Below are positions 17,477-25,639 of a stretch of DNA of 42,605 nucleotides, piece by piece (positions within the stretch are counted from its first letter, which is position 1; every line of letters starts with the position of its first letter). Under the pieces are notes generated by a model that did no database searches, had not been told where the DNA came from, and saw only the letters and a list, made by a program, of their open reading frames with translations. The position numbers were made by a program, and so were the translations under genes. The stretch comes from Ideonella sp. A 288 (lineage in GTDB: Bacteria; Pseudomonadota; Gammaproteobacteria; Burkholderiales; Burkholderiaceae_C), in the NCBI RefSeq assembly GCF_002198735.1, contig NZ_MWLO01000164.1, positions 1 to 42,605 on the forward strand. The letters are read 5' to 3'.

Positions 17477-17956
17477 ATGAACCACCCCCAAGAAACCCGC
17501 GCACCCCTGCCGCCCTTCACCCTCGAATCGGCGACGCTGAAAGTCCGCTTGGCCGAAGACGCCTGGAACACCCGCGACCCGCAACGTGTGGCACAGGCCT
17601 ACACCCGCGACAGCGTCTGGCGCAACCGCGCTGAGTTCCCGGTGGGGCGCGAAGCGATCCAGGCCTTCCTGCAGCGCAAGTGGGCCCGCGAGATCGACTA
17701 CCGCCTGATCAAGGAACTGTGGGCCCACGACGGCGCCCGCATCGCCGTGCGCTTTGCCTACGAGTGGCACGACGACGCCGGCCAATGGTTCCGCTCCTAC
17801 GGCAACGAGAACTGGGCCTTCGACGACCACGGCCTGATGCAGCTGCGCTTTGCCAGCATCAACGACAAGCCCATTCCCGCGGCCGAGCGGCTGATGCACT
17901 GGCCGCTGGGCCGGCGCCCCGATGACCACCCGGGCCTGAGTGCCCTGGGGCTGTGA
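17477..17956 (+). CDS. NTF2-like (DUF1348) protein
   Basis: This 159-residue protein belongs to the SnoaL/NTF2-like DUF1348 family. [18 protein letters not shown] followed by [28 protein letters not shown], and [13 protein letters not shown] are characteristic. It forms a cone-like alpha+beta barrel in known structures, but no activity is established. The stop codon overlaps the upstream part of the next gene's leader (GTGAGGCGG), so it is the first gene of an operon with the flavoprotein and the second GST gene. Confidence 0.87.
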   Translation: MNHPQETRAPLPPFTLESATLKVRLAEDAWNTRDPQRVAQAYTRDSVWRNRAEFPVGREAIQAFLQRKWAREIDYRLIKELWAHDGARIAVRFAYEWHDDAGQWFRSYGNENWAFDDHGLMQLRFASINDKPIPAAERLMHWPLGRRPDDHPGLSALGL

Positions 17957-17964
17957 GGCGGCCG

Positions 17965-19431
17965 ATGACGAACCCAGCTCACACCGCCACCACCGACGTC
18001 GCCATCATCGGCGCCGGCACCGCGGGCATGGCCGCGTACCGCGCTGCGCTGAGACACACCGATCGCGTGGTCCTCATCGAGAGCCAGGTCTACGGCACCA
18101 CCTGTGCACGCGTGGGCTGCATGCCCAGCAAGCTGCTGATCGCGGCGGCAGAGGCGGCACACTCGGCGCGGCAGGCCCACCGGTTCGGCGTCAACGTGCC
18201 GCCCATCGACATCGATGGCCGCGCCGTGATGGCGCGCGTGCGCAGCGAGCGTGACCGCTTTGTCGGCTTCGTCGTCGACACCGTGGAGCAGTGGCCCGCC
18301 GCCCACCGGTGGCTCGGGCATGCCCGCTTCGCCGATGCGCACACACTCGTGGTCGAAGGCCCGGAAAGCCCCGCGGGCCCCCGGCGCCTGCAGGCGGGGC
18401 GCATCGTCATCGCCACCGGTTCGCGCCCCGCCGTGCCGCCGGCCTGGCGGGCGGCACTGGGAGACCGCCTGATCGTCAACGACGACGTCTTCAGCTGGAC
18501 CGATCTCCCGGGCTCGGTGGCGGTGGTGGGCACCGGCGTGGTCGGGCTCGAACTGGCGCAGGCGCTGCACCGCCTGGGCGTGCGGGTGCGGCTCTTCGGC
18601 CGCGGCAGCCGCATCGGCCCGTTGACCCATCCGGCGCTGCAGGCGCTGGCCCGCGAGGTGTTTGCGGCCGAGTTGCCGGTGACGTTGGACGTGCAAGACC
18701 TGCAACCCCGTCGCGAGGGCGACGCGGTGGTGCTGCGCAGCGTGGCTGCCGATGGCACGGTGCAGGAGGAACGCTTCGAGTTCCTGCTGGCGGCCACCGG
18801 CCGCCGCCCCAACGTCGACCGCCTGGGCCTCGAACACACGGCGCTGCCGCTCGACCCGCAAGGCGTGCCGGTGTTCGACCGCCGCACCGGCCAGGTCGGC
18901 GACAGCGCCGTGTTCATGGCGGGCGATGCGGCAGACGACCGCGCGCTGTTGCACGAGGCCGCCGACGAAGGGCGCATCGCCGGCGACAACGCCGGCCGCT
19001 GGCCCGACCTGCGCCTGCGACCGCGCCGCGCGCCGCTGGCGGTGGTCTTCAGCGAACCGCAGATGGCGCTGGTGGGCGCCACGCATGCCGAACTGGTGGC
19101 CTCCGGCGCCGCCTTCGACATCGGCGAAGTGTCGTTCACCGACCAGGGCCGCAGCCGCGTCATGGCCCGCAACCACGGTGCGCTTCAGGTGTATGCGCAG
19201 CGGGGCAGCGGGCGGCTGCTGGGTGCCGAGATGCTGGGCCCGGCCGCCGAGCACCTGGGGCACCTGCTGGCGTGGTCGGTGCAGCGCGGCGACACGGTGC
19301 AGCAGATGCTCGACAGCCCGTTCTACCACCCGGTGGTGGAGGAGGGGCTGAGAACCGCGCTGCGCCAGGCGCAGCGCGCCTTGCAACTGCCCGCGCCCGC
19401 CCTTGAACACTGCCTGGAGTGCAACGCATGA
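17965..19431 (+). CDS. dihydrolipoyl-dehydrogenase-like pyridine nucleotide-disulfide oxidoreductase
   Basis: This 488-residue flavoprotein has an N-terminal FAD-binding Rossmann motif (DVAIIGAGTAGMAAY), the redox-active disulfide in TTCARVGCMPSK (Cys47/Cys52), an NAD-binding motif (VAVVGTGVVGLELAQ), and the C-terminal dimerisation domain. The catalytic pair is His455/Glu460 in FYHPVVEEG. It is not next to genes for 2-oxoacid dehydrogenase subunits, so it is probably a stand-alone reductase acting on a disulfide or a quinone. The ATG at 17965 has GAGG 6 nt before it and was preferred over a GTG at 17953. Its stop overlaps the next gene's ATG (ATGA). Confidence 0.87.
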   Translation: MTNPAHTATTDVAIIGAGTAGMAAYRAALRHTDRVVLIESQVYGTTCARVGCMPSKLLIAAAEAAHSARQAHRFGVNVPPIDIDGRAVMARVRSERDRFVGFVVDTVEQWPAAHRWLGHARFADAHTLVVEGPESPAGPRRLQAGRIVIATGSRPAVPPAWRAALGDRLIVNDDVFSWTDLPGSVAVVGTGVVGLELAQALHRLGVRVRLFGRGSRIGPLTHPALQALAREVFAAELPVTLDVQDLQPRREGDAVVLRSVAADGTVQEERFEFLLAATGRRPNVDRLGLEHTALPLDPQGVPVFDRRTGQVGDSAVFMAGDAADDRALLHEAADEGRIAGDNAGRWPDLRLRPRRAPLAVVFSEPQMALVGATHAELVASGAAFDIGEVSFTDQGRSRVMARNHGALQVYAQRGSGRLLGAEMLGPAAEHLGHLLAWSVQRGDTVQQMLDSPFYHPVVEEGLRTALRQAQRALQLPAPALEHCLECNA

Positions 19432-20048
19432 TCGACGTCTACACCGCCCACACGCCCAACGGCGTCAAGGTCCCCATCGCGCTCGAGGAGTTGGGCGTGC
19501 CCTACCGCGTCATCCGCGTGAACCTGGGCGCGCTGGAACAGAAGCAGCCCGACTTCCTGCGCATCAACCCCAACGGTCGCATCCCCGCCATCGTCGATGG
19601 CGATGGGCCGGGCGGCGTGCCGCTGTCGGTGTTCGAGTCCGGCGCCATCCTCTGGTACCTGGCCGAGAAGTTCGGCGGGCTCCTGCCGAAAGACCCGGTC
19701 GCACGCATACGCGCCCTCGAATACACCTGCTTCCAGATCGGCGGCATCGGCCCGATGTTCGGCCAGGCCGGCTGGTTCACGCGCTCGGCGCCAGAGCCCG
19801 TGGCCTTTGCGATCGAGCGCTACCGCAAGGAGTCGAACCGCCTCACCGCGGTGCTGGAGTCACGGCTGCAGCAGGTACCCTGGCTGGCCGGCAGCGAGTT
19901 CTCGGTGGCCGACATCATGAACTTCGGCTGGCTCGATGCGCCGGACTACGCGGGCGTGAGCCTGGCCGACTACCCCGCCGTCAGCGCCTGGCGCGAGCGG
20001 ATGCACCGGCGCCCCGGTGTGCAGAAGGGGCTGGCCGCGCTGCGCTGA
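19428..20048 (+). CDS. glutathione S-transferase, Ure2p/YfcG-like
   Basis: This 206-residue protein starts MIDVYTAHTPNGVKVPIALEE, typical of the YfcG/Ure2p-like class of GSTs that have disulfide-bond reductase activity. NPNGRIPAIVDGDG and ESGAILWYLAEK form the glutathione site, and the C-terminal helical domain is complete (WLAGSEFSVADIMNFG). It is coupled to the disulfide oxidoreductase gene by an ATGA overlap. A pairing with a disulfide-reducing flavoprotein suggests a glutathione-linked redox pathway, which is inference. Confidence 0.9.
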   Translation: MIDVYTAHTPNGVKVPIALEELGVPYRVIRVNLGALEQKQPDFLRINPNGRIPAIVDGDGPGGVPLSVFESGAILWYLAEKFGGLLPKDPVARIRALEYTCFQIGGIGPMFGQAGWFTRSAPEPVAFAIERYRKESNRLTAVLESRLQQVPWLAGSEFSVADIMNFGWLDAPDYAGVSLADYPAVSAWRERMHRRPGVQKGLAALR

Positions 20049-20059
20049 ACCCGCCAGGT

Positions 20060-20234
20060 CGGTGAACCAGTCCGACGGGAAGACGAAGACCCCGATCACC
20101 AGCGTCACCGCCAGCAGGGCCGCCGCCGACCATCGCATTGCGAGCCCCCGCACCAGCAGCAGCAGCGGAAACACGTGCTCCGCATACGTGGCCCGACGCG
20201 CTGCCGCTTCGAGCGGCAGCCGCAGCTCACGCAT
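20060..20234 (-). pseudogene. DoxX-family remnant
   Basis: The minus-strand frame starting at 20234 reads AEHVFPLLLLVRGLAMRW followed by SAAALLAVTLVIGVFVFP and SDW. These are the central membrane helices of DoxX-like quinol-oxidase-related proteins. The first helix and the C-terminal helix of the usual ~140-residue family are missing, and no in-frame stop occurs before the frame passes into antisense of the GST gene. The start overlaps the CMD-like stop by 8 bp, as expected for an old CMD-doxX operon. I read it as a gene broken by deletion or rearrangement at about 20055, just behind the GST stop codon. Confidence 0.5.
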
Positions 20235-20775
20235 GCAGATGGGTGCTGACGCGGGGGAAGTCGATATCGGTGTGGGCCACGTTGTTGACGTAGTTGGTCA
20301 GCACGTTGAGCGCCACGTTGAGCACGATCTCGATGGTTTCGGCGTCGTCGAAGCCGGCGCTGCGCAGGCTGCCGAGGTCGCCATCGGTCACGCGGCCGTG
20401 CTCGGCGGCCACGCGTCGCGCAAAGCGCAGCGCAGCGGCGTTGCGCGCGGTGCTCGCCTGGCCGTCTCGTGCGAGGCCGATCTCGTCGTCGCTGAGCTTG
20501 ACCAGGTTCTTGCCGATGTAGCTGTGCGCGGCCAGGCAGTAGTCGCAGCCGTTGAACTCGGCCACCGCAAGCGCCAGCGACTCACGCAGCCTGGCGTCGA
20601 GCGTGCCCTTGGCCAGCGCGCCGCTCAGCGAGAGGTAGCCCTCCAGGGCGGCCGGAGAGCTGCCGAGCAGCTTCATCATGTTGGGCACGACGCCCAGTTG
20701 TTTTTGAACGGCGGCCAGCAGGGGTTTCGAAGCGGCGGGCACGTCGTCGACGGAAGGGATGGCAAGGCGGGACAT
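20227..20775 (-). CDS. carboxymuconolactone decarboxylase/AhpD-like protein
   Basis: This 182-residue protein belongs to the CMD/AhpD family. It has the redox motif CDYC followed three residues later by His (FNGCDYCLAAHSYIG), typical of peroxidase-related alkylhydroperoxidase-D-like proteins. VPNMMKLLGSSPAALEGYL and LNVLTNYVNNVAHTDIDFP are also family hallmarks. It probably reduces peroxides or acts in thiol-disulfide exchange. The 3' end runs into a DoxX remnant. The start MSRLAIPSV has AAGG about 8 nt upstream. Confidence 0.9.
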   Translation of the reverse strand: MSRLAIPSVDDVPAASKPLLAAVQKQLGVVPNMMKLLGSSPAALEGYLSLSGALAKGTLDARLRESLALAVAEFNGCDYCLAAHSYIGKNLVKLSDDEIGLARDGQASTARNAAALRFARRVAAEHGRVTDGDLGSLRSAGFDDAETIEIVLNVALNVLTNYVNNVAHTDIDFPRVSTHLHA

Positions 20776-21389
20776 CTGAAGGACCTTTCAGGTCGGTTGG
20801 TTGAAGAGGTTCTGCACAGCGCCCTGTGGGCTGCAGCGCATGCCGCTACTGTCGGCGGCGAACACCGAAAGGGGAATCGCCTCGGCCGCCAAGGGTGTGT
20901 TCCGCACCTGGAAACAATCCAGCCGCCCCGATGGCCTCGGGCGGATGTGGCGTGCGGCGATTCGACTTCAACGTGCTCGGCGGCAGCGGTGGCGACTTCG
21001 CCAACACGAACGTCAGATCGAAGGTCGATGGGTGGGCGCCCTGTCACGACACGGCGCGGCGCCGTGGACGATGCCAACGGACAAACGCAGCAGCAGCGCA
21101 TCCGCGCGCTGCGCCGGCCCAAGCTGGCCATGCACTCCCCAAAGACACCGTGCTGGAGGTGGACAACGCGCGGCGCATGCACGATTCGCTGCCAGCATCC
21201 TCTCGAGCTGGGCGGCCAGGTACGTGCCGCGCGACTGAATGCCGGATGCGCCGCTGGCAGAAAATTCACAGCATCGAACACGTGGACAGCCGCGTTGCGC
21301 GAGGGTCTGGTGTGGGTCAGATCGCTCGCCAACGCATTCGAGGCGGTACCGCCGGCGGGATCATCGTCCTGAGGTGGACGCCTCGGTTG
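20776..21389. other. stretch without a confident gene
   Basis: This 614-bp stretch has open frames on both strands, but all are composition-driven (Arg/Pro/Ala/Cys-rich) and lack family resemblance. It may hold decayed sequence. It includes the promoter side of the CMD-like gene. I see no repeat or RNA gene. Confidence 0.45.
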
Positions 21390-21590
21390 TCAGCGTACCA
21401 AGGTCCTTCGAACCCGGCTGACGAGCGCCAGCGCGCCTGCGGCGATCACGTCGTCGAAGATCGCACGCAGACTTCGGCTGGGTCGATGTGTGAGTTCGTC
21501 CCCGGCGCGACAACCGGCAGCTTCGTCGGCCCAAGTCTGGTCGTCAGCGAGATCGGCCGGCACTTCGGCATAGAAAGGAGCTGGGAGCAT
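21390..21590 (-). CDS. small hypothetical protein
   Basis: This 66-residue frame starts MLPAPFYAEVPADLADDQTW and ends in RVRRTLVR. GAGG lies 8 nt before the ATG. The amino-acid composition is balanced (acidic first half, basic end, one hydrophobic stretch DDVIAAGALALVS), unlike the Arg/Pro-rich shadows around it. I do not recognise a family. It could still be a chance frame. Confidence 0.35.
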   Translation of the reverse strand: MLPAPFYAEVPADLADDQTWADEAAGCRAGDELTHRPSRSLRAIFDDVIAAGALALVSRVRRTLVR

Positions 21591-21982
21591 GGTCTTGCCT
21601 CGACGGTGTTCCAACACGGAACCAACTGGGGATTGATGACTCGCCGACCGAACTGCGTCATCGGCGATTGACGAGACTGTCCGCGACGCCGGGGCGCTCC
21701 GGAATGCTCGCGGCCCGGAAGACACTGTTTCGCCCAAGCGGAGCCGTGCCTCTGTCGCCCTCGCCGCGGGAGAGGAGAAGCGGCCCGTGGACCAGGCGTC
21801 GGCAGGCCCGCAGGTGGCGGCACCGGCGTCCGACGCTCGCCTGGGCCGTTAAGGATGGCTTAAGAACGTGGCCACAGCATGCGCTCACAGCGCGCCAGCA
21901 GAGCGGCTTGCGCGCCCGACAGACCCGTCTGCAGTGCGCCATTCGTGCTGCCAGCCGGCCACCGCCCCCTCCAGGAGTACCC
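21591..21982. other. upstream region of the cytochrome c peroxidase gene
   Basis: This 392-bp stretch contains no convincing gene. A GC-rich hairpin-like segment (CCTC...CGCGGGAGAGG, about 21749-21777) looks like the terminator-like repeats common in Burkholderiales. The 15-bp inverted repeat at 21849-21863 is listed separately. A promoter for the peroxidase gene should lie near the right end. Confidence 0.45.
21849..21863. promoter_or_regulatory. inverted repeat upstream of ccp
   Basis: TTAAG-GATGG-CTTAA is a perfect 5-bp inverted repeat with a 5-bp centre, 120 bp before the peroxidase start. It has the size of a Crp/Fnr operator but not the FNR consensus TTGAT-N4-ATCAA. A binding role for the nearby Crp/Fnr regulator is speculation. 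Confidence 0.3.
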
Positions 21983-23017
21983 ATGACGCTGTTGACCATC
22001 CCGACATTGGCCGCCCTCACGCTGGCTGCGCTGAGCCTGCCCGGCCAGGCGGCTCCCTGGGAGGCCTTGCCCAGCAAGGCACCGGCGCCCGCGGACAACC
22101 CCACCACGCCGGCCAAGGTCGAGCTGGGCAAGATGCTGTTCTTCGACCCCCGCCTGTCGTCCACCGGCACGGTCTCGTGCTTCTCGTGCCACAACGTGAT
22201 GGAGGGCGGTGACGACCACCGCTCCACATCGATCGGCGTGCACGGCCAGAAGGGTGGCCGCAACGCCCCGACGGTGTGGAACGCCGCGTTCCATTCGGTG
22301 CAGTTCTGGGACGGCCGCGCCACCACGCTGGAAGACCAGGCCAAGGGACCGGTGACCAACCCGATCGAGATGGGGATGTCCAGCCTGGACGGCGGCGTGC
22401 AGCGGCTCAAGGACATTCCCGGCTACCGCAAGCCGTTCGAGGCCGCCTTCGGTGCGGGCGAGTCGATCACCATCGACAACGTGGCCAAGGCCATCGCGGC
22501 CTACGAACGCACGCTGATCACGCCCGACAGCCCCTATGACCGCTACGTCAAGGGCGAGCACAAAGCCCTCACGGCGCAGCAAGTGCGCGGCATGGAGGCC
22601 TTCGGCCAGGTCGGCTGCGTGGCCTGCCATTCCGGCCCCGCCTTCAACGGCCCGGCGCAGCCGCTCGGGCAGGGCTTCTACATGAGGTTCCCCACCTTTG
22701 CCGCCAACGCCTACGTGGCCAAGTACAGGCTGATGGACGACGCGGGCCGACTGGCCAGCACCGGCAAGGAGGCGGACAAGAACCTGTGGCGCGTGCCGAC
22801 GCTGCGCAACCTGGCCTACACCGCGCCGTACTTTCACAATGGCTCGGTCAAGACCCTCGATGAGGCGGTGCGCGTGATGGCCAAGACCCAGCTCGACAAG
22901 GACCTGGGCGAGGCGCAGGTCAAGGACATCACCGCCTTCCTGGAAGCGCTGATCGGTGCGTTCCCGGTGCAGACCATGCCGATGCTGCCGCCCACGCCGG
23001 GCACCTTGCTGGAGTAG
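21983..23017 (+). CDS. di-haem cytochrome c peroxidase
   Basis: This 344-residue protein has a Sec signal peptide (residues 1-23) and two CxxCH haem c sites, CFSCH (Cys66/Cys69/His70) and CVACH (Cys212/Cys215/His216). The CCP/MauG signatures LGKMLFFDPRLS, GRNAPTVWNAAF, WDGRATTLEDQA and LRNLAYTAPYFHNG are all present. It reduces hydrogen peroxide in the periplasm with electrons from cytochrome c. GGAG lies 8 nt before the ATG. A Crp/Fnr-type regulator follows 72 bp downstream, a plausible controller because such peroxidases are commonly induced under low oxygen. Confidence 0.93.
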   Translation: MTLLTIPTLAALTLAALSLPGQAAPWEALPSKAPAPADNPTTPAKVELGKMLFFDPRLSSTGTVSCFSCHNVMEGGDDHRSTSIGVHGQKGGRNAPTVWNAAFHSVQFWDGRATTLEDQAKGPVTNPIEMGMSSLDGGVQRLKDIPGYRKPFEAAFGAGESITIDNVAKAIAAYERTLITPDSPYDRYVKGEHKALTAQQVRGMEAFGQVGCVACHSGPAFNGPAQPLGQGFYMRFPTFAANAYVAKYRLMDDAGRLASTGKEADKNLWRVPTLRNLAYTAPYFHNGSVKTLDEAVRVMAKTQLDKDLGEAQVKDITAFLEALIGAFPVQTMPMLPPTPGTLLE

Positions 23018-23089
23018 CGCACACGATGGCCGCGTCGTGGACCACGGCCTGAAGCCCCTCGGCTGTGGCGAGCGCGGCAGGCAGGGTGG

Positions 23090-23890
23090 ATGCGCGACAC
23101 TGGGCCCATGGGACCTCACGCGCAACCGCCCCCCGAAGTACTGCCAGCCCTTGGTGCCGAGACGGCGTGCCGCGATTGTCGGCTGCGGTCCATGAAGCTG
23201 TTCCACGAACCCACCGGAGAAGAACTGGAACTGGTGCAGTCGCTCAAGCGCCGCGAGCGACGCCTCGGCGCCGGCGAGGCCTTGATTCACGAAGGGCAGA
23301 CCGACGCACCGCTTTACACGCTGCTGCAGGGCTGGGCCTTCCGCTACAAGACGCTCAGCGACGGGCGCCGGCAGATCCTCAGCTTTCTGCTGGCCGGTGA
23401 TTTCATCGGCGTTCAACAGAAGATGGGCGACGCCGCCGCGCATGGGGTCGAGACGCTCACCGAGGCGCTGTTCTGCGTGTTCCAGCGCGATGCGCTGTGG
23501 GAACTGCACCGGCGCAGCCCGATGATGGGCTTCAACGTCACCTGGCTCACCGCGCACGAGGAGTCGATGGTCGACGACACGCTGCTGTCCGTCGGCCGCC
23601 GCAGTGCCGAGGAACGCATCGCCTCGATGCTCATCCTGCTGTTCAAGCGCGCCGCAGCGTTGCAGGCCGACGCGGGGGCCGGTGGCGTCGACTTTCCGCT
23701 GACACAACAGCACATCGCCGACGGCCTGGGCCTGTCGCTGGTGCACACCAACAAGACGCTGCGCAAGCTCGAGCGACGCGGCCTGCACCGCATTGCCGAC
23801 GGGCGGCTGCACCTGCGCGACGTGAAGGCGATGGCCCGGCTGGCCGACCTCTACGGTGACGGCCGCCCGCCGGCGCGCCCGCTGGTCTGA
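23090..23890 (+). CDS. Crp/Fnr-family transcriptional regulator
   Basis: This 266-residue protein has a cyclic-nucleotide-binding-like jelly roll (about 40-160; LIHEGQTDAPLYTLLQGWAF, GDFIGVQ), a dimerisation helix and a C-terminal winged helix (LTQQHIADGLGLSLVHTNKTLRKL, about 204-227). The N-terminus has ACRDCRLRSMKLF with Cys27 and Cys30, and a further Cys129. It lacks the third N-terminal cysteine of classical FNR, so a four-cysteine [4Fe-4S] site is incomplete. It may sense another signal. Starts at 23090 and 23108 are both possible. The tandem position behind the peroxidase gene suggests it controls that gene. Confidence 0.9.
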   Translation: MRDTGPMGPHAQPPPEVLPALGAETACRDCRLRSMKLFHEPTGEELELVQSLKRRERRLGAGEALIHEGQTDAPLYTLLQGWAFRYKTLSDGRRQILSFLLAGDFIGVQQKMGDAAAHGVETLTEALFCVFQRDALWELHRRSPMMGFNVTWLTAHEESMVDDTLLSVGRRSAEERIASMLILLFKRAAALQADAGAGGVDFPLTQQHIADGLGLSLVHTNKTLRKLERRGLHRIADGRLHLRDVKAMARLADLYGDGRPPARPLV

Positions 23891-23986
23891 TCGCCTCTGG
23901 CCTGGCGCGCCGACAATGCCTGCGTCGCGGCATCCCCCCGCCGTTGACCCCATCGAGAGTCCGCGTTGCACAGTCGGAGGCATCCC

Positions 23987-25138
23987 ATGTGGAAAGTCGT
24001 CGTCACCGCGTTGATCGCATTGACCGGTCTGCCGGCCGTGGCTGCGGAGGTGGTCTACATCAAGCGGTCCGAGTTGTGGGCCCATGACTTCGGCCAGCAG
24101 TTGGGGCAGGGGGTCGGTCAGTACGCCGAATGGAATGGCCATGTGTCCAGACGCGATGCCGACCAGGTCAGACTCGGCGAGTTGAAGAAGGCGATCGCGG
24201 CCTGCAACAACCAGTGCGCAGATCGGCAGCGCCTCGTCACGGAGGCCGATGAACTCGACGCGCGGCTCAAGCAGTTCGACAACATGCTCTGCGGCACATT
24301 CCGCGCTCTGAAGCAACTCAGCACGCCGGCCAGAGATGCCGCCATCATGAAAGCCTTCCGGATCGGCCACATCTGCCCCGATCTTGCCGACAAGGACAAC
24401 GCCACGCTCGACCGCGAGTTCTTCGAGAAACAACGGAAACGGATTGCGGCAGGCGACCTCAACGCCTATGCCGACATGGGCATGCGGCATCTCGATGACC
24501 GCGACAGGACCTGGCTGGAGCGCAGTCAGGCAGGCTGTGCCTTGCTGTACCGCGGCGCGGTGCTCGGCAACGCGCGGTCGACCAGGGCGCTGGCCTACTA
24601 TTGCATGAATGCCGAAACCAGCACCGAGGACGAGCGCAAGGCCTTCGTCGCCCTGCTCAGGGCCTGCTCCGACCGGGGCGAAAACACCTGCACCGGGTAC
24701 CTGGGGGCCCTGTACCACCCGGTGGAGAACCGGGCCAGGAACGCCCCCTTCCCCGTCGATGAAAAGGAGGCCCTTCGCCTGTGGGACCTGGCCGCGTCCA
24801 GGGGCGATGCCGGCAGTGAAACGAGTGCGCTTCAGCTGCGCCAGCGGATGAGATCGCAGGAATCCATGGCCACCCCGTCACCCTGGATCAAGGAGCCGAT
24901 CGAACGCCCACCCCGCCCCCAGGCCGCGGTGGCCGAGCCTGCCGTCGAAGAGTCCCGGTCAGCGCCCGCAGCGCGCCGCCCGTCACGTGAGGCTGCAGCC
25001 CTTCGAGCCTCTGCGCAGTGCGAGAGGCTGGCCGAGATCGTGGAGCGCCACAGGCAGGCAGCGCAAGCCGACGCGTCCAGGCAGCGGCGGCTGGCAGCGT
25101 CGACGAAGGCCTACGCGCGAAGGTGTTCGGACCGCTAG
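23987..25138 (+). CDS. secreted Sel1/TPR-like protein of unknown function
   Basis: This 383-residue protein has a signal peptide (MWKVVVTALIALTGLPAVAA) and is then largely alpha-helical. A segment at about 160-230 (GDLNAYADMGMRHLDDRDR, GCALLYRGAVLGNARSTRAL) and a later LWDLAASRGDAGS resemble degenerate Sel1-like repeats. Several cysteines (AACNNQCADR, NMLCGTF, HICPDL, RACSDRGENTCTG) could form disulfides in the periplasm. The C-terminal 80 residues are Pro/Ala/Arg-rich and helical. ATG 23987 was chosen because GGAGG precedes it and the signal peptide starts there. It stands alone, and I cannot name a partner. Confidence 0.7.
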   Translation: MWKVVVTALIALTGLPAVAAEVVYIKRSELWAHDFGQQLGQGVGQYAEWNGHVSRRDADQVRLGELKKAIAACNNQCADRQRLVTEADELDARLKQFDNMLCGTFRALKQLSTPARDAAIMKAFRIGHICPDLADKDNATLDREFFEKQRKRIAAGDLNAYADMGMRHLDDRDRTWLERSQAGCALLYRGAVLGNARSTRALAYYCMNAETSTEDERKAFVALLRACSDRGENTCTGYLGALYHPVENRARNAPFPVDEKEALRLWDLAASRGDAGSETSALQLRQRMRSQESMATPSPWIKEPIERPPRPQAAVAEPAVEESRSAPAARRPSREAAALRASAQCERLAEIVERHRQAAQADASRQRRLAASTKAYARRCSDR

Positions 25139-25302
25139 CAGGCGTGGCTGATCCCGCCTGTGCGCGCGACGTCGCTGGCGTCGCCGCTGGCATCGCAATG
25201 GGTGCGGCGGCCCTGAACAACCCTGCTGCGCCTGGACTCAATACCCGACTGGCGACACAAGTGGTAGGGTGCTGGCAATCCCTTCATGCCAAGGAGCACC
25301 TG

Positions 25303-25614
25303 ATGTCCGAACTCACCATCGCCCAAAGGGACAAGCTGATGGCCGACCTGCGCGTGGTCGTTGCCGACGCCGAAGAATTGCTGAAGCTCACCGCCGGAGA
25401 AATGAGCGAAAGCTCGGTCGGCCTGCGCGACCGGCTGCAGCAGCGGCTGACGGATGCCAAGCACAGCCTGCTGACGCTGCAGGCCTCGGCCACCGAGAAG
25501 GCGAAGGCCGCCGGCCACGCCGCCGACGACTACGTGCACGACCATCCGTGGCAGTCGGTGGCCATCGGTGCGGCCGTCGGTGTCGTCGTGGGCCTGCTCA
25601 TCGGCCGGCGTTGA
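25303..25614 (+). CDS. ElaB/YqjD/DUF883-family membrane-anchored protein
   Basis: This 103-residue protein has a long amphipathic helix (MSELTIAQRDKLMADLRVVV onwards) followed by DDYVHDHPWQSVAIGAAVGV, the DUF883 hallmark, and a C-terminal membrane helix ending in GRR. E. coli relatives (ElaB, YqjD) are inner-membrane proteins reported to bind ribosomes in stationary phase. AAGGAG lies 6 nt before the ATG. It is the first gene of a three-gene operon with YqjE- and YqjK-like proteins, the same order as in E. coli. Confidence 0.9.
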   Translation: MSELTIAQRDKLMADLRVVVADAEELLKLTAGEMSESSVGLRDRLQQRLTDAKHSLLTLQASATEKAKAAGHAADDYVHDHPWQSVAIGAAVGVVVGLLIGRR

Positions 25615-25639
25615 AGGCCGGGCCGGACACCTCCCGGCC

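Noticed and set aside
20676-21332. 218-residue minus-strand frame overlapping the CMD-like gene
   Set aside because: It overlaps the real gene in another frame and has Arg/Cys/Pro-rich, low-complexity composition.
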